From positions 1 through 41,467 of the forward strand of contig CALWDM010000023.1 of the NCBI GenBank assembly GCA_944376695.1: a DNA stretch of 41,467 nt, written 5' to 3'. Both the position numbers and the translations under genes were made by a program. Below, one piece after another: positions 8,301 through 16,404 of this stretch. The notes below the pieces were generated by a model, which was not told the DNA's origin, did not search any database, and saw only the letters and a program-made list of their open reading frames with translations. How positions within the stretch are numbered: position 1 is the first letter of the stretch; each line of letters begins with the position of its first letter. The stretch is from an uncultured Mediterraneibacter sp. (GTDB taxonomy: Bacteria; Bacillota; Clostridia; Lachnospirales; Lachnospiraceae).

Positions 8301-10084
8301 ATCTTATGGCCGAAGAAGTCATGCTCGATCTCAAAGCCGTTCTGGTCGGTGATGATCTTTCCGGCATTGATCGCCGGAGAATTTTCCGCCAGCTTATAGC
8401 CGTCAAACTCTGTTGCCGCGTTTGGATCATTATGTACCCTTGCCGTCAGATCAGCTGCCGGCGCTGTCGGTCCGTTTCCTGCGTCCGCGAGCAGAGCTTC
8501 TCCCGCGCTCATATAGATCCCATTGGAATCTGATGGACGGTTATTCTCAGCAAGATTATAGTACAGGTTATTGTCGTATACCTTGTTATTGTTTGTGGAC
8601 GGCTGCCAGTTGATCCCACTTCTCGGCGTATCTCCCGCAAAATAGAAAATATTATTTTCCATTGTGACCGGTCCGTTATTGGCATGAGCGGTGCTCCAGA
8701 TCGTATTCAGTCCTTCTTTTATGTAGAAGGTATTGTTGTACACATGGCAGATACCCGTGTTGCCTGCCGGGTCAAGAGGCCCCATCCCCTCGTTCTGGCT
8801 GATATTGTAGCGGAATGTATTGTTGATGGAATCCACGCCGCAGAACATCACCGTCCCGCCCGTATTCCCGTGGCTGTAGTTATACTGATACAGCGTTCCG
8901 TCGCCATAGTCCGCATCCCATGCCTGTCCGTCTCCGTTCCCGTTGAAGGCATTCAGCGTATCAAAGCACTCATTGTACTGGAACACCGCGTCTTTACACT
9001 TCCACGGCCAGATTGCCGCTGCAACCTTTCCAAATGTTGCCCCACCAGGCATTCCAGGAGCATCATAAACACCATTTTTGATCTGCGCAGCAGCATCTTC
9101 CGAAACATTGTTCTGGATAATCGGTCTGTCACAGTACATCGTTGTAATGGAGTCTCCGCCCGCTTCTTTAATATAATTGTTCTGGATCACTACATTCGTA
9201 GCGCCGTATTTTCTGATCAGATCATCCGGGATAGCCGCTGCCCCGAATTTCCCGTGATAAGTCGTATAAGCCGCCGCTATCCCCCACCGGTTTACCCTCT
9301 CAAGGCGGCAGTTTTCGATCACCAGGTCGTCATATTTCGCGATTCCCGTTGTCTGCTCATCCGCAGGTTCCTGGACTATAAAGTAGATTCCTCCGTTTGC
9401 CATATGCTTGTTCTGGACATTTCCAGTCACGTCATGGATGTACAGATCGTCCAGCACAATATGCTCCAGAGTCCCTTTATTCTGGGCGACTCCCGCCACA
9501 CCGGTCCTGTCCATCACGCGGTAATCGTTATACGCAAGCCCTTTATCGGCCTCGTCAATGCCCTTCGTCCTGTCATTCGTGATCTCAAGCCCGCGCACCT
9601 CGATATATTCTACGTCTTTCAACAGTATGGAACTTGAAACGTTTCCCTGATATTTATGGTTTTTGTTGTCCAACTGGTGTCCGTAATCCTGATACCACAC
9701 ACCCTTTCCGTTTGTGTTGATCAGCGGTCTGCCCTCACTCTCATCCCCATAGGTTGAGATCTCGATATAGGCCTCTTCCGTACCGCTCCCCTTAATATGG
9801 AGATACTGATCCTCAAACACAGAGCCGTTCTCCAGGAGCACCCGGTCTCCCGGCTGGAGCGTGATCTCATTGATCTTGTCCAATGTCTGGAACGCCTGGC
9901 TTTCCGACTTCCCGCCGTTTGAATCACTGCCGTTTTCCGAACTTACGTAATACGTAGTTCCTGATCCGATCCCATGATCATTCTCTCCGTCACCGGCTGC
10001 CGCCACCGCAGACGGTGCTGCTGCAAAGATCGTTGTGGCTGTAAGCGCCAGCGCAAGCGCGCCTGCAATCCATTTCCTTTTCAT
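5306..10084 (-). CDS. Wall-anchored right-handed beta-helix glycosidase, GH136 (lacto-N-biosidase)-like
   Basis: A 1592-residue surface enzyme. Residues 1-30 are a signal peptide. Residues about 44-605 form a right-handed parallel beta-helix with many short repeats (VVIQNNYIKEAGG, PIIQNNVSEDA, FQYNECFDT, YQYNYSHGN). The stretch GNGDGQAWDADYGDG carries D385 and D392, seven residues apart, like the Asp pair 411/418 I recall for Bifidobacterium LnbX. Two tandem 459-residue modules follow (from about 618 and 1077), each a cadherin-like segment, a beta-sandwich that may bind carbohydrate and two FN3 domains. The C-terminus has a PEVKPEEKP linker, sortase motif AVQTGD, a membrane span and RRKKKES. 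ATG 10084 follows AAAAGGAGGGAAAAT. The upstream SurA-like gene is the main support for GH136; other beta-helix families remain possible. Confidence 0.7.
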   Translation of the reverse strand: MKRKWIAGALALALTATTIFAAAPSAVAAAGDGENDHGIGSGTTYYVSSENGSDSNGGKSESQAFQTLDKINEITLQPGDRVLLENGSVFEDQYLHIKGSGTEEAYIEISTYGDESEGRPLINTNGKGVWYQDYGHQLDNKNHKYQGNVSSSILLKDVEYIEVRGLEITNDRTKGIDEADKGLAYNDYRVMDRTGVAGVAQNKGTLEHIVLDDLYIHDVTGNVQNKHMANGGIYFIVQEPADEQTTGIAKYDDLVIENCRLERVNRWGIAAAYTTYHGKFGAAAIPDDLIRKYGATNVVIQNNYIKEAGGDSITTMYCDRPIIQNNVSEDAAAQIKNGVYDAPGMPGGATFGKVAAAIWPWKCKDAVFQYNECFDTLNAFNGNGDGQAWDADYGDGTLYQYNYSHGNTGGTVMFCGVDSINNTFRYNISQNEGMGPLDPAGNTGICHVYNNTFYIKEGLNTIWSTAHANNGPVTMENNIFYFAGDTPRSGINWQPSTNNNKVYDNNLYYNLAENNRPSDSNGIYMSAGEALLADAGNGPTAPAADLTARVHNDPNAATEFDGYKLAENSPAINAGKIITDQNGFEIEHDFFGHKITATPEIGAAESDVPSVGLGSTVYMTDETDEDNKLIYIPFTDKNPTTAGEVIMNVTTDDTAIVSVVDAAGDAIAYTDAIAEGMKLRISDGRDSVNEYTIKQKNTYQWAKDYVHRQQGNVWFSQALTGGEWRNMTTVDKNGWPNWVLDTYYGPGVDAAQNTTSGYGDDVHGLISTPLKTATAEGTAMAFRAPKSGTVNFSVKDDEPYLRQEGNSGGSVKITLYVNGEEKQSCEMSVSKQKAEFPALNDIEVQQGDWIRVVAANIDSPSKGSVHITPMIEYQDVAADDTTAPRAPKNVAVSDIEKNTATVTWDESIDNVGVEGYNIYLGDSGDPLNGENLVTELTYSLADLEAGTGYTVSVEAVDAAGNKSDQASADFTTVRDGDITPPSAPTGLKVDERTDESITVSWTASTDDTGVTGYKVLVNGQEKADVKETVCQITGLEAGTEYTVSVKAYDAEGNTSEASEELAVTTMSANCSLIESMYMTDEENGVIYVPFTENNPTTAAEVLGNITVDPAATAEVVAGTDASGAVRADSLYKIAENMILRITAENGDTKDYTIRQKNEYSWTMDYAGPQQGNVWFGQMKTGEDGAWGNIAGYDSTYPNWQVNTYYGPGVDAPTHETPITEETHGLLSAPPNTDIYTAMAFRAPKTGTVSFAVKDGEPYLRQDGNSGGTVTLSLLVNDVEKQSVTLETSKVQAEDWADFNSIEVTSGDYIRVIAKTNGNALKPSLHVSPVITYMDVQADDTTAPSSPENVSVSGITENSAAVTWEQASDNVAVAGYNIYLGDSETPVNGDQPVTELTYTLTGLDAATAYTVRIEAVDTSGNRSEVMAEAAFTTAEAQGTVDEEAPTKPTNTTVEAKTENSITISWTASEDNVGVVGYKVLVDGVEKANVTEGTACTLTGLEPGREYSILVIAYDAMGSQTSSEALTVSTLSASGEEPGQAPEVKPEEKPANDPANAGDKAVQTGDAADFSVWAAALLVSAGAVIAVRRKKKES
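5497..6856 (-). repeat. Second copy of intragenic tandem module (about 459 residues)
   Basis: Protein-level repeat B of the beta-helix enzyme. It opens YMTDEENGVIYVPFTENNPTTA, continues through YGPGVDA and AFRAPKTGTVSFAVKDGEPYLRQ, and ends with two FN3 domains that contain YNIYLGDSETPVNG and GYKVLVDGVEKANV. It matches copy A segment by segment. Confidence 0.85.
6878..8233 (-). repeat. First copy of intragenic tandem module (about 459 residues)
   Basis: Protein-level repeat A of the beta-helix enzyme. It opens YMTDETDEDNKLIYIPFTDK and has YGPGVDA, AFRAPKSGTVNFSVKDDEPY and two FN3 domains with YNIYLGDSGDPLNG and GYKVLVNGQEKADV. Divergence from copy B is clear at many positions, so this is an old duplication and not a recent slip. 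Confidence 0.85.
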
Positions 10085-10097
10085 ATTTTCCCTCCTT

Positions 10098-10844
10098 TTA
10101 TATCTTTTCCAAAGTGAACCGGTACAGAGCCTCTCTGTCCGTCTCCACCTGAGAATCTTCTTCAAGCCGCAGGATCATATCGTCATATTTCATTTCCCGG
10201 AGTTCCTGCTCTACCGCAGGGCGCGCCTCTTCCAGCTCCAGCTTATCCCCGCTTTCACCGACGATCCACTCCCTGCTCTCATAATGCTCCCTGATCTCTT
10301 CTTCTGTCAGGTCCATCCCTTCATTTTCCGTGTCATTGCAGTATCTTTCCTTAAAGCTGCTGATCTCATATTCCATAAAAAGGTCCAGCGTATATTCAGA
10401 CAGCCCGTAGACCGCTTCCCCGGCCTCGATCTTTTCCTTCCGGGAGGCGTTCTCGTCCTCCAGCCTCCTCACAAGGGCCTCATACCCCGCGTCGTCGATA
10501 TAGCCCTTTTCCTCTGCCAGCCCGTACACCGCATGGATATATTTCAGCCGCTCCACGGCCTCTTCAGCCAGCTTTTCACAGGGGACTTCACCTCCGTATT
10601 CCCCGGACCAGAAGCTGCCTTCCTCCTTCGCGCCGTATACGCCGGCAAAATACGCCGCCACATCATACCGGACGTCTTTTACAGCCTGCAGGTACTCCTC
10701 CTCGGAGATTTCGGTCCCGTTGATCCGCAGACGCAGGCGTTCCCCGCCCGCCGCCACGGATAAAATAATACCGGCGGCAGCCACAGAAGCCAGAAGGACA
10801 GCAGCAATAACAATAAAAAACTTGACTTTCCCAGTCTTTTTCAT
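10098..10844 (-). CDS. Membrane-anchored SurA-like protein, probable dedicated chaperone of the beta-helix enzyme
   Basis: A 248-residue protein with one N-terminal membrane span (about residues 9-31) and a charged, helix-rich outer part. The segment INGTEISEEEYLQAVKDVRYDV right after the membrane resembles the N-terminal helices of SurA/PrsA-like chaperones; no parvulin catalytic domain is seen. It lies 13 bp upstream of the beta-helix gene, clearly in one operon. Known biology: GH136 lacto-N-biosidases need a partner protein (LnbY, or the I subunit in Eubacterium and Roseburia) for folding, encoded next to the enzyme. By analogy this gene would fold the downstream enzyme. The start is uncertain: ATG 10844 has GGAAGG 14 nt upstream, while GTG 10856 adds four residues. 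Confidence 0.65.
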   Translation of the reverse strand: MKKTGKVKFFIVIAAVLLASVAAAGIILSVAAGGERLRLRINGTEISEEEYLQAVKDVRYDVAAYFAGVYGAKEEGSFWSGEYGGEVPCEKLAEEAVERLKYIHAVYGLAEEKGYIDDAGYEALVRRLEDENASRKEKIEAGEAVYGLSEYTLDLFMEYEISSFKERYCNDTENEGMDLTEEEIREHYESREWIVGESGDKLELEEARPAVEQELREMKYDDMILRLEEDSQVETDREALYRFTLEKI

Positions 10845-10901
10845 GTCAATATGCACAACCTTCCATACTTCTTAATTATAATCCTTGTGTATCTTTTTGG
10901 C

Positions 10902-10950
10902 TTGTATAATCTGAAACTGTTAATGGCATTTTTTGTATAATCAGGAACTG
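10902..10950. promoter_or_regulatory. Two 18-bp direct repeats, candidate AraC-type operator
   Basis: TTGTATAATCTGAAACTG (10902-10919) and TTGTATAATCAGGAACTG (10933-10950) match at 16 of 18 positions and are 31 bp apart, about three helical turns. They lie in the divergent gap between the chaperone/enzyme operon and the AraC regulator gene. Each contains a plus-strand TATAAT, so the second may double as the -10 of the regulator gene. A minus-strand TATAAT at 10875-10880 without a good -35 may serve the enzyme operon, consistent with an activator-dependent promoter. Confidence 0.6.
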
Positions 10951-11036
10951 AGCAATTTACTTCTCCCTGTTCCCGTTCTATAATAATAACAGTGAGCGGC
11001 AGCTTCCATTCTGACACATGCAAAGGAGAGAAGAGA

Positions 11037-11888
11037 ATGAAAAACGACACGACCGCAATCCCTTTTTATATCAATTCCATCGCGGGCGCTACAGTACAGC
11101 ACAGGGCGGACCGGTACAGTTTCGGCAAACATCTGCACACCAGCATGGAGATCTATCTGATCCGTTCCGGGAGCTGCTCCATGGATATCGGAGGCACTAC
11201 CATCCACTGTTCAAAGGGGGACTTTGTCATGATTTTCCCCAATGTGGTGCACTCTTTCTATCTGGATGGCAGCGATGAATGCACTTTCTGCCACATTCAC
11301 TTTTTTACAGGGCTTTTCTCCCGGATCTTCCCCAGCGAGAATACGCCTGTCAACCTGATCCATGCCCTGCTGTTCGCCTCCCCCGCCTGCCACAGTCAGA
11401 CTGCTGACAGCGAACTGGAAGCGCTCACAGAATCCATCATCCGCATGTATCAGTCCGGCGCCCATTCTCCCGCTGAGATCAACTCGCTCCTGCTCTGTCT
11501 GCTCATGCATGTTCTGCACCGCTCCGGTTCGGACGGTACGGTCCGCGCCCAGCCCGAGTTTCAGGAGAAGTATGTCTCCTTCGCCCTGAATTATATCGAA
11601 AACAATTACATGCATAAAATACTTCTGGAGGATATCGCAAAAGAAATGCACATATCCTCCAGATATCTCGGAAAGCTGTTCACGCGATACATGAACGTCT
11701 CTCCGGGCAACTATATCAATATTTACCGGATCAACCGGGCCATCGAGCTGATGGAGACTACCACCCTCACCCTGACCGAGATCTCCGGCAGGATCGGGCT
11801 GAAAGACTCCCAGCATTTTTCCAAACTGTTCTTTCATATCATCGGCATGACGCCGTCAGCCTACCGCAAGATGTTCCTGCAGGGCTGA
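11037..11888 (+). CDS. AraC-family transcriptional regulator with cupin-like sensor domain
   Basis: A 283-residue AraC/XylS regulator. Residues about 1-90 are a cupin-like ligand domain with the typical HLHTSMEIYLIRSGSCSM and KGDFVMIFPNVVHSFYL. The C-terminal 100 residues hold two helix-turn-helix motifs (KILLEDIAKEMHISSRYLGKLF and LTEISGRIGLKDSQHFSKLF, ending MTPSAYRKMFLQG). ATG 11037 follows CAAAGGAGAGAAGAG; a longer frame from 10992 has no such site. It is divergent from the chaperone/beta-helix operon and convergent with putP, so it most likely controls the glycan operon in response to a sugar product; the effector is unknown. Confidence 0.93.
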   Translation: MKNDTTAIPFYINSIAGATVQHRADRYSFGKHLHTSMEIYLIRSGSCSMDIGGTTIHCSKGDFVMIFPNVVHSFYLDGSDECTFCHIHFFTGLFSRIFPSENTPVNLIHALLFASPACHSQTADSELEALTESIIRMYQSGAHSPAEINSLLLCLLMHVLHRSGSDGTVRAQPEFQEKYVSFALNYIENNYMHKILLEDIAKEMHISSRYLGKLFTRYMNVSPGNYINIYRINRAIELMETTTLTLTEISGRIGLKDSQHFSKLFFHIIGMTPSAYRKMFLQG

Positions 11889-11943
11889 CCGCTTTTCCGC
11901 CGGTTCTGTGATCGTTATGCGAATGCCTTATGCGCGCCGCGGA

Positions 11944-13497
11944 TCATCTGCCTTCCTGCACTTCCGCGAACTCTCTGCAGATCTCCTCCGAGGGCTCCGG
12001 CGTCAGCAGGGATACCGCGACAATGCACAGGCAGGAGAAGAGAAACGCCGGCAGCAGCTCATAGATATCCCACAGGCCGCCCAGCGGGCGCACGAGCAGG
12101 TTCCAGACGAAGACCATCACTCCGCCGCCGATCATCCCGGCGACTGCCCCCGCCCTTGTCGTCCTCTTCCAGAACAGGCTGAAGAGCATCAGCGGCCCGA
12201 AGGTCGCCCCGAAGCCCGCCCACGCAAAGCTTACGATCGTGAAGATCACACTGTTCTCATCCAGGGCGATGATGATCGCCACCACAGCGATCAGGAGGAG
12301 AGTGATCCTGGAAATATTCAGCACTTCCCTGTCAGACGCTTTCCTTCGGAACAGGCCCTGATAGATATTCTTCGCGAACGCAGAGGCAGCGATCAGAAGA
12401 TAGGAATCCGACGAACTGATTGTCGCCGCCAGGATGCCCGCCATCACAAATCCAGCGATCAGCGGCGGGAGCAGGTTCGTGGACAGAAGAATGAATACAT
12501 TCTCCGCCTCGGAAGACGTCGTGAGCGCCGTCGGGAACAGCGTGCGGCCCACGAGTCCGATAAACACCGCGATCATCAGGGAGATGACTACCCACACGAC
12601 TGCAATGCGGCGGGAGCGGGTCAGCTCGTCCTCCCGGCGGATCGCCATAAAGCGCAGGAGCACCTGCGGCATCCCGAAATATCCGAGCCCCCATGCAAGA
12701 GCGGACGCCACGGGAAGGAATCCGTACACCGCCGCCTCGCCGAAGAGCGGCACTCCGTCCGCCGCCTGCTGTACGCCGTCCACGGTCTGGGGCGTGGCGA
12801 TCCCGAAGAAATCAAGGAAGCCCGGGATCTCTTTTACATTGTCTATCACAGCGCCGAGCCCTCCCGCTGACGCCGTACCCACACAGACGATCACGCCGAG
12901 GGCGATGATCATCACCACTGCCTGCATGAAGTCCGAGGCGCTCTCCGCGAGGAACCCGCCGATGATCGTATAGACCAGCACAAAGACCGCGCCCACGATC
13001 ATCATCGGGACGTAGGGCAGGTCAAACAGTGTGGAGAAGAGTTTGCCGCATGTCACAAGGCAGCTCGCCGCGTACACTGTAAAAAAGACCAGGATAAACA
13101 CCGCTGAGATCGTCATAATCACTTTGCGCTTCTCATGGAAGCGGTTGGAAAAATATTCCGGCAGCGTAATGGCATTTCCCGCCTTCTCGCTGTACCGGCG
13201 AAGCCTTTTCGAAACAATCAGCCAGTTGATATATGTGCCCGCCGCCAGGCCGATCGCCGTCCACGCGGCGTCAGCGATCCCGCACCAGTACGCGACGCCC
13301 GGCAGGCCCATGAGCAGCCACCCGGACATATCCGACGCCTCCGCGCTCATGGCCGTCACCCAGGGGCCCAGGCTCCTGCCCCCGAGGAAATAAGCGTCTG
13401 AACTTTCGTTTGCCTTTCTGGCAAAAGTCACTCCCAAAATGATCACCACAGCCATATAGATGACCATAGCGACCAGAATCTGCAATGTATCTCCCAT
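11944..13497 (-). CDS. putP: Sodium/proline symporter
   Basis: A 517-residue sodium:solute symporter of the PutP branch, expected to import proline with Na+. The N-terminus has SSDAYFLGGRSLGPWVTAMSAEASDMSGWLLMGLPG, the conserved Na+/proline region; LAWGLGYFGMPQVLLRFMAIR and AGILAATISSSDSYLLIAASA are further PutP hallmarks. About 13 hydrophobic segments are visible and the length matches the family (about 500). The ATG at 13497 has GAAAGGA upstream. It is transcribed alone from the promoter at 13605-13633 and ends convergent with the AraC gene. Proline uptake may serve osmoprotection or Stickland metabolism; the sequence does not decide. Confidence 0.93.
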   Translation of the reverse strand: MGDTLQILVAMVIYMAVVIILGVTFARKANESSDAYFLGGRSLGPWVTAMSAEASDMSGWLLMGLPGVAYWCGIADAAWTAIGLAAGTYINWLIVSKRLRRYSEKAGNAITLPEYFSNRFHEKRKVIMTISAVFILVFFTVYAASCLVTCGKLFSTLFDLPYVPMMIVGAVFVLVYTIIGGFLAESASDFMQAVVMIIALGVIVCVGTASAGGLGAVIDNVKEIPGFLDFFGIATPQTVDGVQQAADGVPLFGEAAVYGFLPVASALAWGLGYFGMPQVLLRFMAIRREDELTRSRRIAVVWVVISLMIAVFIGLVGRTLFPTALTTSSEAENVFILLSTNLLPPLIAGFVMAGILAATISSSDSYLLIAASAFAKNIYQGLFRRKASDREVLNISRITLLLIAVVAIIIALDENSVIFTIVSFAWAGFGATFGPLMLFSLFWKRTTRAGAVAGMIGGGVMVFVWNLLVRPLGGLWDIYELLPAFLFSCLCIVAVSLLTPEPSEEICREFAEVQEGR

Positions 13498-13604
13498 TCC
13501 TTATTATCCTTTCTGTTCTCCATACCTGCGGTACTTTTAATTGATTCCCTGCCGGATTTCATATGCAGTTGCGTCTCCCGTCTTTCCGGCACGATATGGA
13601 ACTA

Positions 13605-13633
13605 ATTATAAACAAATTATAAATTTTTGGCAA
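13605..13633 (-). promoter_or_regulatory. putP promoter
   Basis: Minus-strand -35 TTGCCA (13628-13633) and -10 TATAAT (13605-13610) with a 17-bp spacer. The 212-bp gap 13498-13710 also contains the end of the hydF transcript; no convincing intrinsic terminator for hydF was found in it. Confidence 0.7.
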
Positions 13634-13710
13634 TCATTTTCTTCTTCTGAACAGCCACACTTGCGGTGTCAGTTTTTGACCGCCATATTTATACCCAACT
13701 GTTCGGGAGT

Positions 13711-15003
13711 TTACAGCATCTTATATATCTCCGGGAAGACTTCCACGCTCCGCTTCAGTATCCCTTTCATAAACGCGATGGCGATCCCGTAATTCGTCAC
13801 AGGAACTCCCTGGTCCTCCGCGCATTTCAGCCGGTACTTCATTTCCCGCTCATTCAGCATACATCCGCCGCAGTGGATGATCATCTTATACTTTGTCAGT
13901 TCATCCGGGAATTCCGTGCCTGACGTTGTCTCAATGCGGATCTCTTTTCCTGTGTATTCCCGGATCCAGCGCGGCAGCTTCACTGTCCCGATATCGTCGC
14001 ACTGCCGGTGATGGGTGCAGCCCTCGCTGATCAGGATCACATCGCCGTCCTCTGCTGTATCCAGCGCGGTCACTCCTTTCACTACTGTGTCCAGGTCACC
14101 CTTGTATCTGGCGAAAAGGATGGAAAATGATGTGAGCAGGATATCCTCCGGCGTATCCGCGGCCACTTTCTCAAATGCCTGGCTGTCCGTGATGACCAGC
14201 TTCGGCTTTTCCCGGAACTGCCCCAGTACATTTTTCAGTTCCGTCTCTTTCACCACAACGGACACCGCATCCGCCTCCAGTATATCCCGGATCGTCTGCT
14301 GCTGGGGGAGGATCAGCCTGCCCTTCGGGGCGGCCTTGTCGATCGGCACGACCAGCACCGCCATGTCCGAAGGAGCTAAAAGATCCCTTACAATATATCT
14401 CTCTGGCTCTTCCGTCCTGGCCGCTGAGGCGATCAGCTCCTTCAGCTCTCCGATCCCCTCGCCTGTCGCCGCGCTCACGCAGATCACCCGGCCTGTATCC
14501 TCCGCAGAATCTTCGCTGCCGCTCTTCCCGTTTTCTCCGCTTTCTCCGCCGCTGCCGGTTTTCTCCCGGCACAGCTCCTCCACTGTCTTTTTCAGGGCAG
14601 CTTCTTCCGCCGCTTCCTTTTTATTTACCGCGATGACACAGGGGATCTTCTTTTCCCTGATCCGTTCCAGAAGCGCCATATCCTCAGGCGTGACGCCGAC
14701 CGTCCCGTCTATGACGAGCACTGCCGCATCCGTCTTGTTGAGCACCTGATAGCTCTTCCTTACCCGGAGCGCTCCAAGCTCCCCCTCGTCGTCGATGCCC
14801 GGCGTGTCCATCATCACAACCGGCCCCAGCGGCAGAAGCTCCATCGATTTGTATACCGGGTCCGTGGTCGTCCCTCTCACTTCCGAGACCACTGCGATAT
14901 CCTGCCCTGTGACCGCATTCATTACGCTTGATTTTCCTGCATTTCTCCTGCCGAAGAATCCGATGTGCACTCTCTCAGCGGCAGGCGTCTGATTCAAACT
15001 CAT
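13711..15003 (-). CDS. hydF: [FeFe]-hydrogenase H-cluster maturation GTPase HydF
   Basis: A 430-residue HydF, the GTPase scaffold that assembles the 2Fe subcluster and hands it to [FeFe]-hydrogenase. The N-terminal Era/TrmE-like GTPase domain has P-loop GRRNAGKS (18-25), switch residues GTTTDPV, DTPGID and NKKE. The C-terminal domain has the HydF cluster ligands C329-x-H331 and H377-C378-x-x-C381 (CTHH and HCGGC). A Gly/Ser/Glu-rich insertion near residue 155 is probably a loop. ATG 15003 follows GGAGGGATGAATT. It lies 80 bp after tyrS with a terminator between them. The partner radical-SAM genes hydE and hydG are not in the window. Confidence 0.95.
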   Translation of the reverse strand: MSLNQTPAAERVHIGFFGRRNAGKSSVMNAVTGQDIAVVSEVRGTTTDPVYKSMELLPLGPVVMMDTPGIDDEGELGALRVRKSYQVLNKTDAAVLVIDGTVGVTPEDMALLERIREKKIPCVIAVNKKEAAEEAALKKTVEELCREKTGSGGESGENGKSGSEDSAEDTGRVICVSAATGEGIGELKELIASAARTEEPERYIVRDLLAPSDMAVLVVPIDKAAPKGRLILPQQQTIRDILEADAVSVVVKETELKNVLGQFREKPKLVITDSQAFEKVAADTPEDILLTSFSILFARYKGDLDTVVKGVTALDTAEDGDVILISEGCTHHRQCDDIGTVKLPRWIREYTGKEIRIETTSGTEFPDELTKYKMIIHCGGCMLNEREMKYRLKCAEDQGVPVTNYGIAIAFMKGILKRSVEVFPEIYKML

Positions 15004-15039
15004 AATTCATCCCTCCATGAAATCTTCTGTCTCTCTGTA

Positions 15040-15075
15040 AACGAAAACAGGGAGCAAGATTCCTCCTGCCCCCTT
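15040..15075 (-). terminator. tyrS terminator
   Basis: Stem AGGGGGCA/TGCTCCCT (15067-15074 with 15049-15056, one G-U pair) followed by GTTTTCG on the minus strand, just after the tyrS stop. The short T-run suggests partial read-through into hydF, for which no separate promoter was seen. Confidence 0.55.
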
Positions 15076-15083
15076 GCAAAATA

Positions 15084-16307
15084 CTATTTTACCACAAGTC
15101 TGTGGAAATTTTTCTTACCTTTTTTCAGGATCACACCTTCCCCTGAAAATACCTCCTTTGCAAACACTGCTTTGATGTCCGTCACTTTCTCTCCGTCCAC
15201 GGCAGTGCCGCCCTGCTGCACCGCGCGTCTTGCCTCTGACTTTGACGGGACAAGTCCGCTGCGCACGAGCATGGTGAGGATATCGATCTTCCCCTCTTCA
15301 AAATCTCCGTCCGCGAGCTCTGTCGTCGGCATCTCCGCCGCATTGCCCGTGCTGAACAGGGCGCGGGCGCTCTCCTGCGCCTGCTTTGCTTCTTCCTCTC
15401 CGTGTACCAGCTTTGTCAGTTCATATGCAAGGATTTCTTTGGCAGTATTGAGCTGGGCGCCTTCCCAGGAATCCATCTTATCGATCTCTTCAAGGGGCAG
15501 GAAGGTCAGCATGCGGATGCATTTCAGCACGTCCGCGTCCGCCACATTCCGCCAGTACTGGTAGAACTCAAACGGCGACGTCTTATTCGGGTCCAGCCAG
15601 ACCGCGCCGGACTGTGTCTTTCCCATCTTCTTGCCCTCTGAGTTGAGCAGGAGGGTGATGGTCATAGCCCCTGCGTCTTTCCCCAGCTTGCGGCGGATCA
15701 GCTCTGTACCCGCCAGCATGTTGCTCCACTGGTCATCCCCTCCGAACTGGAGATTGCAGCCGTATTTCTGGAACAGTGCGTAGAAATCATACGCCTGCAT
15801 GATCATGTAGTTAAACTCAAGGAAGCTTAAGCCTTTTTCCATTCTCTGCCTGTAGCACTCTGCCGTGAGCATCCTGTTCACAGAGAAATGCGGTCCCACT
15901 TCCCGCAGGAGCTCCACATAATTCAGATCCAGCAGCCAGTCCGCATTGTTGACCATAAGAGCCTTGCCATCAGAAAAATCGATAAACTTGCTCATCTGCT
16001 CCTTAAAGCAGTCACAGTTGTGGCAGATCTGCTCCGGGGTCATCATGCTGCGCATATCTGTGCGCCCGGACGGATCGCCGATATAGCCTGTCCCTCCGCC
16101 GATCAGGGCGATCGGTTTGTTCCCCGCCTCCTGGAGGCGCTTCATCAGGCACAGCGCCATGAAGTGCCCTACATGGAGACTGTCCGCCGTGGGGTCAAAG
16201 CCGATATAAAATACAGCCTTCCCGCTATTCACCAACTCGCGGATGCCTTCCTCGTCCGTCACCTGGGCGATCAGCCCTCTTGCCTGCAGTTCTTCATAGA
16301 TTCCCAT
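15084..16307 (-). CDS. tyrS: Tyrosyl-tRNA synthetase
   Basis: A 407-residue class I aminoacyl-tRNA synthetase that charges tRNA-Tyr. The HIGH motif appears as HVGH (45-48) in [16 protein letters not shown], the KMSKS motif as KKMGKTQSG, and tyrosine-binding parts include [11 protein letters not shown] and [11 protein letters not shown]. The C-terminal 65 residues form an S4 RNA-binding domain ([19 protein letters not shown]). The ATG at 16307 follows AAAAGGAGAAGAAAG; a longer frame to 16406 overlaps the T-box terminator and is rejected. Expression is controlled by the upstream T-box element. Confidence 0.97.
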   Translation of the reverse strand: MGIYEELQARGLIAQVTDEEGIRELVNSGKAVFYIGFDPTADSLHVGHFMALCLMKRLQEAGNKPIALIGGGTGYIGDPSGRTDMRSMMTPEQICHNCDCFKEQMSKFIDFSDGKALMVNNADWLLDLNYVELLREVGPHFSVNRMLTAECYRQRMEKGLSFLEFNYMIMQAYDFYALFQKYGCNLQFGGDDQWSNMLAGTELIRRKLGKDAGAMTITLLLNSEGKKMGKTQSGAVWLDPNKTSPFEFYQYWRNVADADVLKCIRMLTFLPLEEIDKMDSWEGAQLNTAKEILAYELTKLVHGEEEAKQAQESARALFSTGNAAEMPTTELADGDFEEGKIDILTMLVRSGLVPSKSEARRAVQQGGTAVDGEKVTDIKAVFAKEVFSGEGVILKKGKKNFHRLVVK

Positions 16308-16404
16308 CTTTCTTCTCCTTTTTCTCTGATTCCTCTTACATCGGGATGTATTTTGCATCAGGATGCAATTCTTACACACAGCGCCGGCAAGTGATCCCGC
16401 AGAC

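Noticed and set aside
8684-9637. A 317-codon plus-strand frame inside the beta-helix gene
   Set aside because: Antisense shadow of the enzyme's repeat region without a ribosome binding site or family features.
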